A stretch of 24,419 nt of DNA from JANNXY01 sp039795755 (GTDB taxonomy: Bacteria > Patescibacteriota > Minisyncoccia > Phycocordibacterales > CAIZIN01). The stretch is from positions 1 through 24,419 of the forward strand of contig JBDKLF010000056.1 in assembly GCA_039795755.1 (NCBI GenBank), given 5' to 3'. The notes below the pieces were generated by a model, which saw nothing but the letters and a program-made list of their open reading frames with translations, was not told the DNA's origin and ran no database searches. Below are positions 1 to 5,848 of this stretch, piece by piece. A program made the translations under genes and the position numbers. Numbering within the stretch: position 1 is the first letter of the stretch; the number at the start of each line of letters is the position of its first letter.

Positions 1-24
1 CCCTCTCCTTGGAAAAAGAGAGGG
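1..24. repeat. 7-bp stem hairpin at window edge
   Basis: CCCTCTC (1-7) pairs perfectly with GAGAGGG (18-24) around a 10-base loop. On the plus strand it is followed by an A/T mix without a T run. On the minus strand any T run would lie outside the window, so it may be a terminator for minus-strand transcription, but that cannot be seen here. Confidence 0.5.
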
Positions 25-117
25 TAAATAAATACAAAAGCCGCCCGGGCCACTGTGACAAACAAGGAACTAACCTAACATGAAACACGGGCACATGGAC
101 ACAAGCCAAACTAAGTC

Positions 118-179
118 GAGGTTTTTGGTATGCTCTACCATTTTTACCTCCATAAGAGGGTTTCCACTGAGTGGAGACC
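118..179. other. Two adjacent hairpins, candidate structured RNA
   Basis: The first is a nested hairpin. GAGGT (118-122) pairs with ACCTC (146-150), and inside it TGGTA (126-130) pairs with TACCA (136-140) across a T-rich internal loop. The second has GGTTTCCA (159-166) paired with TGGAGACC (172-179), with one G-T wobble and a CTGAG loop. Such back-to-back stems suggest a folded transcript, but no known RNA family was recognised and the transcribed strand is unknown. Confidence 0.4.
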
Positions 180-222
180 TTTAATAAACACTACATCACA
201 ATGCGGACGGCCAAGAGTGAGG

Positions 223-236
223 TGATTGATCAATCA
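223..236. repeat. 14-bp perfect palindrome
   Basis: TGATTGATCAATCA is identical to its reverse complement. A perfect dyad without a loop is more like a dimeric protein-binding site than an RNA hairpin. No promoter is visible directly beside it. Confidence 0.45.
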
Positions 237-301
237 AATTTGTACTAAAGTGTTATACAGAACAAAGCATTTGGACTGCCTAGTTCAAAAAATGTATATA
301 T

Positions 302-338
302 GTTTGGGAACAAACAGCGACGCTGGTTCCGTACAAAC
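302..338. repeat. Long imperfect hairpin
   Basis: Three stem segments nest in order. GTTTG (302-306) pairs with CAAAC (334-338), GGAAC (307-311) with GTTCC (326-330), and CAGCG (315-319) with CGCTG (321-325). They are separated by small offset bulges (AAA on one side, GTA on the other). In RNA the apex would open to a five-base loop. The bulged layout recalls folded recombination sites, but the flanking consensus of integron attC sites is absent. Confidence 0.45.
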
Positions 339-485
339 TTACGACAAATGATTCAAATCAAAATTCACCATTCTCGCGCTACGCTGATCCACTGTCTAAC
401 CGACAAGGATCTATAAAATTTTGGAAGGAACTATAAGTGGCTATTGCCTTTCCCTCATCTATTATTGCAGATATAAAAGACATGT

Positions 486-525
486 AAAGGACATGCATGT
501 GAATAAGTGGGGATAAGTGTCCTTT
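486..525. promoter_or_regulatory. Inverted repeat enclosing two DnaA-box-like motifs
   Basis: AAAGGACA (486-493) and TGTCCTTT (518-525) form an 8-bp inverted repeat around 24 bases. Inside it on the minus strand are TTATTCACA (498-506), which fits the DnaA-box pattern TTATNCACA, and TTATCCCCA (508-516), one base away from it. The element lies 13 bases before a good promoter. It could be an operator for that promoter or a DnaA-binding site; two short motifs are weak evidence for an origin. Confidence 0.35.
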
Positions 526-538
526 ATTTCAAGATTCA

Positions 539-566
539 TTGACAAATTTTATTTTTAATGTAATTT
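539..566 (+). promoter_or_regulatory. Sigma70-type promoter for the 573 gene
   Basis: A consensus -35 box TTGACA (539-544) is followed after 16 bases by TAATTT (561-566). The ATG at 573 lies six bases after this -10 box, so transcription would begin at or next to the start codon. This is the best full promoter in the window and decides the start of the following gene. Confidence 0.6.
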
Positions 567-572
567 GTGAGC

Positions 573-1043
573 ATGTTCTTTAAAGATCGTTATATAGATT
601 TCGTAATTAATGCTCCAATCGCAATCGCTTTCCTTGTATCTCAAGCTCTGATCTGGTGGATTACAAGAAAAGATCCACCGAGGACTAGTAAATACAAACT
701 ACTTGCTCTCATTGGAGTAATGTATCCATTGGGCGAAGCACTCCAAACAATTAGAATTGTTCCATCGTGGATTCGCTGGCATTTGTCTGATTTTGGATTT
801 GTTCCACTTTATTCATTTGTTCTGATAACTTTTACTTTGGACACAAAGTGGGAGGATAAGGCTCGTTATGGAATTTGGGTGATCTTTTTCTTAACGATTG
901 GGCAGGAAGTGTTCGACATCTTGCTCCAGAGCAAGAATTCGGACAAAAGAGGCGATCCGATTGATTTAATGGTGATTATTTTTTCGTTTGTGATCACGCT
1001 ATGGGTTGCTAAGCGGGAGAAAACTGCAAATCAGGTCCCTTAG
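573..1043 (+). CDS. Small four-helix integral membrane protein, possibly VanZ-like
   Basis: The protein of 156 residues is mostly hydrophobic, with about four membrane-spanning helices: near the N-terminus, about 40-60, about 75-115 and the C-terminal 30 residues. Between helices three and four there is a polar loop with a Glu (GQEVFD), then a K/R stretch and RGDPIDL. That spacing loosely resembles the E...R.D..D pattern of VanZ-like proteins, which is an inference only. I start it at ATG 573 because a TTGACA promoter places the transcript start there. GTG 567 is the alternative, adding two residues, and it falls directly after the -10 box. The gene is monocistronic, ending in a terminator that overlaps its stop codon. 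Function unknown. Confidence 0.7.
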   Translation: MFFKDRYIDFVINAPIAIAFLVSQALIWWITRKDPPRTSKYKLLALIGVMYPLGEALQTIRIVPSWIRWHLSDFGFVPLYSFVLITFTLDTKWEDKARYGIWVIFFLTIGQEVFDILLQSKNSDKRGDPIDLMVIIFSFVITLWVAKREKTANQVP

Positions 1044-1065
1044 AGTTGCAAAACTCTTTTTATTT
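1042..1065 (+). terminator. Intrinsic terminator overlapping two stop codons
   Basis: AGAGTT (1042-1047) and AACTCT (1052-1057) form a 6-bp stem with a GCAA loop followed by TTTTATTT. The left arm begins inside the TAG of the upstream plus-strand gene, and the T run contains the reverse-strand stop of xth. It serves the plus strand; its complement has no strong T run for the minus strand. Confidence 0.75.
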
Positions 1066-1842
1066 CAATCTCAACTCAATCGGGCAATGATCAGAACCAA
1101 AAATATCATTATGAATTTTCACTTCTTTAATATTTTTTTCTAAATCTGATGAAACAAAGAAATAATCGATTCTCCAGCCGACATTTCGCTCACGAGCAAA
1201 GGTCTTCATATCCCACCAAGTATATGCACCGGTCTGAGTAGGGTAGAGATGACGATAGGTATCGATATAGCCGGCTGCAATTACCTTATCAATCCATGCT
1301 CGTTCGATAGCAAGGAATCCGGTGTGAGTTTCATTCTCCTTTGGTCGTGCAAGGTCAATCTCATGATGTGCGGTGTTTACATCTCCGCAGAATATAATTG
1401 TATAGCCGTCTTTCTTTAATTTCTCTATATAAATAAGAAAAGCTTTATAAAAATCTAATTTGTACTTGAGTCGCACTGGTCCACCACCGCCATTGGGGAA
1501 ATAAGAAGTGATAATGGCAACTTTTTTACCCATCAAATTATCATATATAAGTGCAAGCAAGCGGCCTTCTTGATCAAGTGTTGCAACACCTACTTCATAT
1601 TCAACACGTGTTGGAGTGTGTTTTGTATAGATAGCCACACCACTATAGCCTTTGCGGCCTTTGCTATGGTCGAAATACGCAGTGTAACCTTCAGGTGCAC
1701 GAATGGCAGGATCGAGCTGATGTTCTTCGGCTTTGGTCTCTTGGAGGCAGAAGAAATCAGGACTTTGCTGCAAGAACCATTCAAATCCTCCTTTCTTTGA
1801 CCATGCTCTAATTCCGTTTACATTCCAGCAGATAATATTCAT
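1060..1842 (-). CDS. xth: Exodeoxyribonuclease III (AP endonuclease, Xth/ExoA family)
   Basis: This 260-residue enzyme of the endonuclease/exonuclease/phosphatase fold incises DNA at abasic sites and has 3' exonuclease and 3' repair activity in base excision repair. The length is normal for the bacterial family. Hallmarks are visible in order: NWNxN-like start with N7, the QETK motif with metal ligand E35, GDVN with D154 and N156, the WWDM/RNVGWRIDYFFVS region, and the terminal SDHCP with D251 and H252. No catalytic residue is missing. Its start codon lies six bases after TATACT, suggesting a leaderless mRNA. It converges on the membrane-protein gene with 16 bases between the coding ends. A catabolic or phage origin is not suggested; this is a housekeeping repair gene. 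Confidence 0.95.
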   Translation of the reverse strand: MNIICWNVNGIRAWSKKGGFEWFLQQSPDFFCLQETKAEEHQLDPAIRAPEGYTAYFDHSKGRKGYSGVAIYTKHTPTRVEYEVGVATLDQEGRLLALIYDNLMGKKVAIITSYFPNGGGGPVRLKYKLDFYKAFLIYIEKLKKDGYTIIFCGDVNTAHHEIDLARPKENETHTGFLAIERAWIDKVIAAGYIDTYRHLYPTQTGAYTWWDMKTFARERNVGWRIDYFFVSSDLEKNIKEVKIHNDIFGSDHCPIELRLK

Positions 1843-1848
1843 GGGATA

Positions 1849-1854
1849 AGTATA
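1849..1854 (-). promoter_or_regulatory. -10 box of xth
   Basis: On the minus strand TATACT is followed by six bases and then the xth ATG. No convincing -35 box was seen. The spacing predicts a transcript beginning at the start codon. Confidence 0.5.
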
Positions 1855-1884
1855 TGTGAAATCTCGATAATATAAAAATGCCTC

Positions 1885-1929
1885 AATAAAAACATGAAGG
1901 TCCCCCGCTTATCTCGAAAGCGGGGGACC
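1885..1929 (-). terminator. Strong intrinsic terminator of the 1971-2444 gene
   Basis: A perfect 12-bp GC-rich stem (1899-1910 with 1918-1929, 7-base loop) is followed on the minus strand by TTCATGTTTTTATT. It sits about 40 bases after the stop of the hypothetical minus-strand gene and before the xth promoter, so it insulates the two. On the plus strand no T run follows. Confidence 0.75.
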
Positions 1930-1970
1930 AGGTTATGGAAATCGGGATTTGCGGACCCCGTTGCTATTCG

Positions 1971-2444
1971 TTAAGCGGCGATAGCGAACCGCAATGACTC
2001 AGAGGTGTCATTTACCTGAGGTGTGCCCAAGGTTTCCGTGAGGACACTGAGGCATTCTGCATCCAGATGACTGAGTTGATCTTCGTCGCTTCGCGAGAAA
2101 ATGATTTGGAGGACTGCCTCTTGGTGAAGGCGGCCCGAAACTCCTTTTCGAGTCTTGCGTTGAAGTTCAAGCATCCGATCATCTTGATTCACGGCGAGTT
2201 CAGTGATTTTCACGGAAGCGCGAGTGGTTTCAATCAGATCCGGCAGTGAGACCTTTGAATCAGGCTGAATCTCACTAATGATTCCTTCTCCGGCAGTAGA
2301 GCCAAAGTCAAGGATGACTGTGAACTCTCGGTTGCCCACCGTGAGAGTGATTTTCTTGGTGTCGGGGGCTTTTGTCGGTTGAACTTGTCTCATTGGTGGA
2401 GACAGTCTTGGTTTTGGATGCAAGTGTGCACTTGGAAGTGACAT
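1971..2444 (-). CDS. Hypothetical protein, 157 residues
   Basis: I do not recognise this protein. The N-terminal 30 residues are rich in Pro, Lys and His and look disordered. They are followed by a compact region starting KKITLTVGNREFTVIL, which alternates polar and hydrophobic residues like beta strands, then mixed helical segments. There is no signal peptide or membrane helix. The frame is open up to a TTG at 2543, but I start at ATG 2444 because a plausible promoter (TTGCAT, 17 bases, TAAGAT) lies within the extension. This leaves a leader of about 70 bases with a GCTAC/GTAGC hairpin at 2490-2506. It follows the recombinase gene on the same strand and ends in a strong terminator, which supports its being real. 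TTG 2543 would add 33 residues. Confidence 0.55.
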   Translation of the reverse strand: MSLPSAHLHPKPRLSPPMRQVQPTKAPDTKKITLTVGNREFTVILDFGSTAGEGIISEIQPDSKVSLPDLIETTRASVKITELAVNQDDRMLELQRKTRKGVSGRLHQEAVLQIIFSRSDEDQLSHLDAECLSVLTETLGTPQVNDTSESLRFAIAA

Positions 2445-2489
2445 GGTATTAGTTGTCTTGGTTTTGCGGTTTGTTGGAGAACAAGGGGT

Positions 2490-2506
2490 GCTACCAAGAT
2501 AGTAGC
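2490..2506 (-). other. Small hairpin in the leader of the 157-residue gene
   Basis: GCTAC and GTAGC arms enclose a 7-base loop between the proposed promoter and the ATG at 2444. It is not followed by a T run. A role in translation control is possible but unproven. Confidence 0.3.
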
Positions 2507-2521
2507 TGTTTCCGGATATGA

Positions 2522-2550
2522 ATCTTATACCTGCACTATACAAAATGCAA
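2522..2550 (-). promoter_or_regulatory. Candidate promoter of the hypothetical gene
   Basis: On the minus strand TTGCAT is followed after 17 bases by TAAGAT. It lies just after the stop of the recombinase gene, so the hypothetical gene could be transcribed both from here and by read-through. Confidence 0.4.
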
Positions 2551-2564
2551 GTACTATTGTCTGT

Positions 2565-3530
2565 CTATGAACCTCTCTTATTATGAAACTTCTTATGAAT
2601 TTCTTTGAGATGCGAATCGGTAACGTGAGTATATATCTGTGTGGTTGCAATATGTGCATGACCAAGCAACGCTTGCACACTACGAAGATCAGCTCCATTA
2701 CGAAGCAAATCAGTTGCAAAGCAGTGACGAAGCACGTGGGGAGTTACTTTCTTGGAGATTCCTGCACGCAAGGCAAATGACTTCACGATTCGTTCAATTG
2801 AACGCTTGCTCAATCCACCATCGGCATCTTTGTTTTCTTTTACTTTGGTTTTTGTATCTTTTTTGCCAAAAGCTTTTTCGCTCGCAATAGGGACGAAGAG
2901 TGCCTCATTCATATCTTTGCGTAATGCAAGGTACTGTTTGATAGCATTACGTGCTTCTTCTGAAATAAATACCACACGAACTTTGCTTCCTTTTCCTCTA
3001 ATTGAGAGTTCATCTGAGCGCAAATCAATATCTGCAGTAAGCGATGCGAGCTCTGACACTCGAAGTCCTGTCGAGAAGAACAGCTCGAATATAGCTAGTG
3101 CTCGAGCCTTCTTCTCGGGATGCTTTTCTTGATGAGGTGCTTCCATGAGTCGTTGTAATTCAGTGGGAGTGATGAGATCAAGTGATCGTTCAGCAACCTT
3201 TGCGAGCTCAATCATGTCAGGCGCAAGGGTAGTGTGACCTCGCTTCACCAAGAACTTGAGAAATGATCGAAGTGCAATGAGATAATAATTCTGAGTTCTT
3301 TTGCTCATGGTGTCGCCGCGAGTAGTATATGCACCGGGTTGGCGATTGAGCCACATGCGGAATTCACGAACTTTCTTATTAGTGATGCTTTCAGGTGTGC
3401 TTACTTTGGTATGTTCTATAAACACAGTAAGGTAATGATCATAATTGCGTGCAGTATTTACTGCACGGCCTTTTTCGATCTCGATATATTCAAGGAATTG
3501 GGTTTTGAGCTCCTTAATATTGTGCGACAT
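2565..3530 (-). CDS. Tyrosine site-specific recombinase, XerC/XerD type
   Basis: This 321-residue integrase has an N-terminal SAM-like core-binding domain (about 5-100) and a catalytic domain (about 118-310). It would cut and rejoin DNA through a 3'-phosphotyrosine, most likely to resolve chromosome dimers at a dif-like site. The catalytic set is complete: R157 in STGLRVSEL, K180 in the beta hairpin, H265 and R268 in HVLRHCFATDLL, H291 in LLGHAHIATTQIYTH and nucleophile Y300. A Lys/Asp-rich insert at about 217-239 lengthens the region between K180 and H265 compared with XerC/D. No phage or transposon genes accompany it, which favours a housekeeping Xer over an integrase. The ATG at 3530 follows TATACT by seven bases. 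Whether it is the only Xer of the genome cannot be told from the window. Confidence 0.9.
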   Translation of the reverse strand: MSHNIKELKTQFLEYIEIEKGRAVNTARNYDHYLTVFIEHTKVSTPESITNKKVREFRMWLNRQPGAYTTRGDTMSKRTQNYYLIALRSFLKFLVKRGHTTLAPDMIELAKVAERSLDLITPTELQRLMEAPHQEKHPEKKARALAIFELFFSTGLRVSELASLTADIDLRSDELSIRGKGSKVRVVFISEEARNAIKQYLALRKDMNEALFVPIASEKAFGKKDTKTKVKENKDADGGLSKRSIERIVKSFALRAGISKKVTPHVLRHCFATDLLRNGADLRSVQALLGHAHIATTQIYTHVTDSHLKEIHKKFHNKRGS

Positions 3531-3537
3531 ATACTAT

Positions 3538-3543
3538 AGTATA
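3538..3543 (-). promoter_or_regulatory. -10 box of the recombinase gene
   Basis: TATACT on the minus strand, seven bases before the ATG, embedded in the palindrome ATACTATAGTAT (3531-3542). This implies a leaderless transcript. The palindrome could also bind a regulator of this divergent region. Confidence 0.5.
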
Positions 3544-3549
3544 TAGTAC

Positions 3550-3578
3550 TTGCTTACTAAAAAATACTATGCTATTAT
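3550..3578 (+). promoter_or_regulatory. Promoter of rpsO
   Basis: TTGCTT (3550-3555) and TATTAT (3573-3578) are separated by exactly 17 bases. The expected transcript start is about ten bases before ATG 3596. The upstream in-frame ATG at 3569 lies inside the spacer, which argues against its use. Confidence 0.6.
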
Positions 3579-3595
3579 CTCATTCACATAAACAT

Positions 3596-3865
3596 ATGTT
3601 ATCAAAGACCAAAAAGACCAAAATCATAAAGGAAGCCCAAGTACATGCTACTGATACTGGGTCACCAGAAGTACAGGTTGCAATTCTTACCAAGAAGATT
3701 GATGAACTTGCTTCACATCTCAAGAAGCATGCTAAGGATATTCACTCACGACGAGGACTCCTCGGAATGGTAGCAGATCGACAGGCTCACCTCCGATATA
3801 TTCTCAAGAAGGATCCAAAGCGACACGCAGTTATTATGAAGAAGCTCGAAGCAAAAAAGAAGTAA
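3596..3865 (+). CDS. rpsO: 30S ribosomal protein S15
   Basis: This 89-residue primary 16S rRNA-binding protein sits in the platform of the small subunit. The family pattern is clear: an N-terminal helix, TGSPEVQVAILTKKI at 20-34, the conserved HxxDxHSRRGLLxMV segment and a final helix ending in Lys-rich residues. Length equals that of typical bacterial S15. The frame extends upstream to ATG 3569, but those nine residues have no counterpart in the family and that codon lies inside the promoter, so ATG 3596 is chosen. The gene has its own promoter and a terminator two bases after the stop, so it is monocistronic rather than paired with pnp as in many bacteria. It diverges from the Xer gene. Confidence 0.95.
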   Translation: MLSKTKKTKIIKEAQVHATDTGSPEVQVAILTKKIDELASHLKKHAKDIHSRRGLLGMVADRQAHLRYILKKDPKRHAVIMKKLEAKKK

Positions 3866-3866
3866 C

Positions 3867-3892
3867 AAATCCCCGAAAGGGGTTTTTGTTTT
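3867..3892 (+). terminator. rpsO terminator
   Basis: CCCC-GAAA-GGGG, a GNRA-capped stem, is preceded by A bases and followed by TTTTTGTTTT. It lies directly after the rpsO stop codon and just before the promoter of the next gene. Confidence 0.75.
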
Positions 3893-3894
3893 GA

Positions 3895-3900
3895 TATACT
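3895..3900 (+). promoter_or_regulatory. -10 box of the NYN gene
   Basis: TATACT followed by six bases and ATG 3907. The upstream rpsO terminator leaves no room for a standard -35 box, so the promoter is probably weak or relies on other contacts. Confidence 0.45.
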
Positions 3901-3906
3901 ATAGAC

Positions 3907-4524
3907 ATGTCAGTTATAAAACATAAAGAACAAAGAGTAGGGATTTTTATTGATACGCAGAACCTCTATCATTCAGCGCGACATTTATATAATTCACGGG
4001 TGAATTTCGGAGCAGTGGTCAAGGAAGCGCTTGCAGGACGAGCATTGGTACGCGCACTTGCATACGTGGTCTCTACCGATGCAGGGGATGAAACACAGTT
4101 TTTCGAGGCATTAGGAAAAAGTGGTATTGAAGTAAAAACAAAGCCATTACAAATCTTTGCCGGTGGTGCCAAGAAAGCTGATTGGGACGTAGGACTTGCA
4201 GTTGATGCAATCACCATGGCTCCTAAGCTCGATACTATTATATTGGTAACAGGGGATGGAGACTTCGTGCCATTGGTTGAATATCTCAAATATCATGAAG
4301 GATGTCAGGTGGAAGTGATTACCTTTGGTCAGTCTGCATCTGCACGACTCAAGGAAGTTGCACATGATTTCATTGATATGGCAGATGATCCAAAGAAATT
4401 CCTCATGAATTTCCGACCACTTCGACAACCTCGTGGTAATACACACCCTCGACCTAACAATCATCGCCGTCCACCACGACCCGAGACTCCTCCAGCTCCT
4501 ACCAAGATCACCCCGTTTGAATAA
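3907..4524 (+). CDS. NYN-domain (LabA/DUF88-like) putative ribonuclease
   Basis: This 205-residue protein has a PIN-like NYN domain at about 10-158. The expected acidic residues are present: FIDTQN with D16 and N19, ADWDVGLAVD with D94 and D100, and VTGDGDF with D117 and D119. NYN domains are metal-dependent RNA endonuclease folds, so an RNA processing or decay role is likely but the substrate is unknown. After the domain comes a basic, Pro/Arg/His-rich tail (about 165-205) that looks disordered and may bind RNA. No membrane segment. It follows rpsO but is separated by a terminator and has its own -10 box. The closest alternative is a LabA-type regulator with the same fold. Confidence 0.85.
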   Translation: MSVIKHKEQRVGIFIDTQNLYHSARHLYNSRVNFGAVVKEALAGRALVRALAYVVSTDAGDETQFFEALGKSGIEVKTKPLQIFAGGAKKADWDVGLAVDAITMAPKLDTIILVTGDGDFVPLVEYLKYHEGCQVEVITFGQSASARLKEVAHDFIDMADDPKKFLMNFRPLRQPRGNTHPRPNNHRRPPRPETPPAPTKITPFE

Positions 4525-4553
4525 ATAAAAACCCTAGCACTAGTCAGCTAAGG
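4520..4553 (-). terminator. Terminator of the 60-residue gene
   Basis: On the minus strand CCTTAGC (4547-4553) pairs with GCTAGGG (4532-4538), with one wobble and an 8-base loop, followed by TTTTTATTTATT. The loop contains the TAG stop of the small gene. The right arm on the plus strand is followed only by TGTTT, so use by the NYN gene would be weak. Confidence 0.7.
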
Positions 4554-4722
4554 TGTTTGAGCGAACTACCGTAAGTCCTGTGCGAGTGCAGCGGCAGTCA
4601 TTCTTTTCCCATGCAGGGTGAGCACATTCTGCTTTGCGACCTGGAAGTTTGCTTTCCAAAAGCTCGCGGTGCATTTCGGCGTAATGTTCGAGTGAAGGTT
4701 GAATAGTGGCGGCGGTAGGCAT
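4540..4722 (-). CDS. Small Cys/His protein, 60 residues
   Basis: This 60-residue protein begins MPTAATIQPSLEHYAEMHRE. It has a helical first half and a second half with C33-x-H35 and C43-x-C45, a spacing suited to binding one metal ion such as zinc. The open frame continues upstream over the start of the divergent gene, but that extension (rich in Trp, Arg and His) is composition noise. The ATG at 4722 has a TATTAA box eight bases before it on the minus strand. Its stop lies in the loop of a terminator with a good T run, which strongly supports a real, separately transcribed gene. Not recognised as a named family. It could be a tiny zinc-ribbon regulator or a ribosome- or nucleic-acid-binding protein; this is an inference. 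Confidence 0.6.
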   Translation of the reverse strand: MPTAATIQPSLEHYAEMHRELLESKLPGRKAECAHPAWEKNDCRCTRTGLTVVRSNTLAD

Positions 4723-4771
4723 ATGTCTACTTAATATGCTACAAAATCTAGGTAATATTTTCAAGCTCTGA

Positions 4772-4777
4772 TAAAAT
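4772..4777 (+). promoter_or_regulatory. -10 box of the 4786 gene
   Basis: TAAAAT, eight bases before ATG 4786. The intervening AAGGCGGT contains a weak purine-rich stretch but is too close to the ATG to be a normal Shine-Dalgarno site. Confidence 0.35.
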
Positions 4778-4785
4778 AAGGCGGT

Positions 4786-5835
4786 ATGGAACCCAATCAG
4801 AATAATCCTCAGAGAAAAATAGTATTCAATGCTCCAGGGATGCCTTTCGGATCTCCAAGTACTAATACTGCAAACAGCACTCCTCACACCATGATGCCAC
4901 CAGTAGGGCCGATGCCAGGACAACCAAAGGTGAGTACTGAGCCACTTACTCCTTCCACAAATCCTAATCCGAATCCCGCATTCAGATCGTTCGCTCATGA
5001 CATCAAGTCAAATGTATCTGAGAAAGGGGTCTCAATGGCACAGATTGTTATGGATGAAGAACGTCGACGTCAGGCAGCAGGTGCTACTGCAGAGGATTAT
5101 CAAGAGGCAGAGCAAAAAAGCGGAGTATTGAAAATAGTGTTAATTATTATCGGTGTCATTGCAATTATTGGTGGTGGAGTAGCGCTTTATATCACATTCA
5201 GATCAAACACTCCTGTTGCAGTTATTCCTGTTGCACAGGATTATTCACCAATTCGTGCACAGAAAGTTGCTGCACTTGAACTGCGCGATGGATACAAGAA
5301 TACATTACTTGAAGCAGCTCGTGGTATTGGTGCGACACGAATTCCTGAAGATACCTTTGTTGAACTCAAACTCATGGAGACGGTGGGTACCACCTCTGTG
5401 CCAGTCGGGTTCAATCGGCTCATGACCATTCTCGATGGAAGAATTCCTGATGAGTTGCTCCGTGCAGCACAAGATACCTATGTTCTCGGTGTATATGGAG
5501 GGACTGATGCAAATATACCCTTCATATTATTCTCTGTAGATTCATTCGAGAATGGATATGCGGGTATGAAGGAATGGGAGCGAACCATGCTTGGTGATAT
5601 TGGAGGAATGTTTATTGATCAAGAAACACTATCGCCAATTATTGCAAGCTCAACACCTTCATTGTTCCAAGACAAAGTGTATTATAATAAAGATACAAGA
5701 GCGGTGTTCGGAAATAATGGCAAACCATTACTCTTGTGGGCGATTGTGAACAGAACACAGATTATTATTACCCGAGATGGGGAGACGCTGAACGCGCTCA
5801 TCAAGCGAATGACATTAGAAAACGTAACACGATAA
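4786..5835 (+). CDS. Single-pass membrane protein with large outer domain
   Basis: This 349-residue protein has a cytoplasmic Pro/Asn/Thr-rich disordered start (1-65), a short amphipathic charged region (about 70-110), one membrane helix at about 114-137 and a C-terminal domain of about 200 residues that would lie outside the membrane. The outer domain has alternating strands and helices and segments such as DTYVLGVYGG and TQIIITRDG. I do not recognise a named family; the layout is one I associate with conserved CPR envelope proteins. It is followed after 13 bases by the DksA-like gene on the same strand, and a single terminator closes both, so the two form an operon. No cysteines are visible in the outer domain and there is no signal cleavage site. 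Confidence 0.75.
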   Translation: MEPNQNNPQRKIVFNAPGMPFGSPSTNTANSTPHTMMPPVGPMPGQPKVSTEPLTPSTNPNPNPAFRSFAHDIKSNVSEKGVSMAQIVMDEERRRQAAGATAEDYQEAEQKSGVLKIVLIIIGVIAIIGGGVALYITFRSNTPVAVIPVAQDYSPIRAQKVAALELRDGYKNTLLEAARGIGATRIPEDTFVELKLMETVGTTSVPVGFNRLMTILDGRIPDELLRAAQDTYVLGVYGGTDANIPFILFSVDSFENGYAGMKEWERTMLGDIGGMFIDQETLSPIIASSTPSLFQDKVYYNKDTRAVFGNNGKPLLLWAIVNRTQIIITRDGETLNALIKRMTLENVTR

Positions 5836-5848
5836 TTAATACAACATT

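Larger units (their letters stand above)
1..572. other. Non-coding, palindrome-rich region
   Basis: No reading frame here looks like a gene; the longest minus-strand candidate near the left side is under 30 codons. The stretch instead carries many dyads: hairpins at 1-24, 118-150, 159-179 and 302-338, a 14-bp perfect palindrome at 223-236, a TGATT/AATCA dyad at 349-360, and an 8-bp inverted repeat at 486-525. I looked on both strands for the conserved cores of RNase P RNA, tmRNA, SRP RNA and 5S rRNA and saw none. It could be an unrecognised structured RNA, a regulatory region, or a decayed intergenic spacer. The only confident element is the promoter at its right end. Confidence 0.55.

Noticed and set aside
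302..338. Integron attC site
   Set aside because: The bulged hairpin is reminiscent of one, but the flanking RYYYAAC and GTTRRRY core sites are not present and no integron integrase or cassette array is nearby.
1..566. RNase P RNA, tmRNA, SRP RNA or 6S RNA
   Set aside because: The length and hairpins invited the idea, but the conserved cores (GAGGAAAGTCC, the tRNA-like ends of tmRNA, the GGAAGG-AGCAGCC region of SRP RNA) were not found on either strand.
3531..3580. dif site for the neighbouring Xer recombinase
   Set aside because: The AT-rich palindrome ATACTATAGTAT is better explained by overlapping -10 boxes; no pair of 11-bp arms resembling known dif sites was seen.
4723..4998. Upstream extension of the minus-strand frame beyond the 60-residue protein
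   Set aside because: It is antisense to the start of the well-supported 349-residue gene, its residues are rich in Trp, His and Arg like a shadow frame, and a clean start with a -10-like box exists at 4722.
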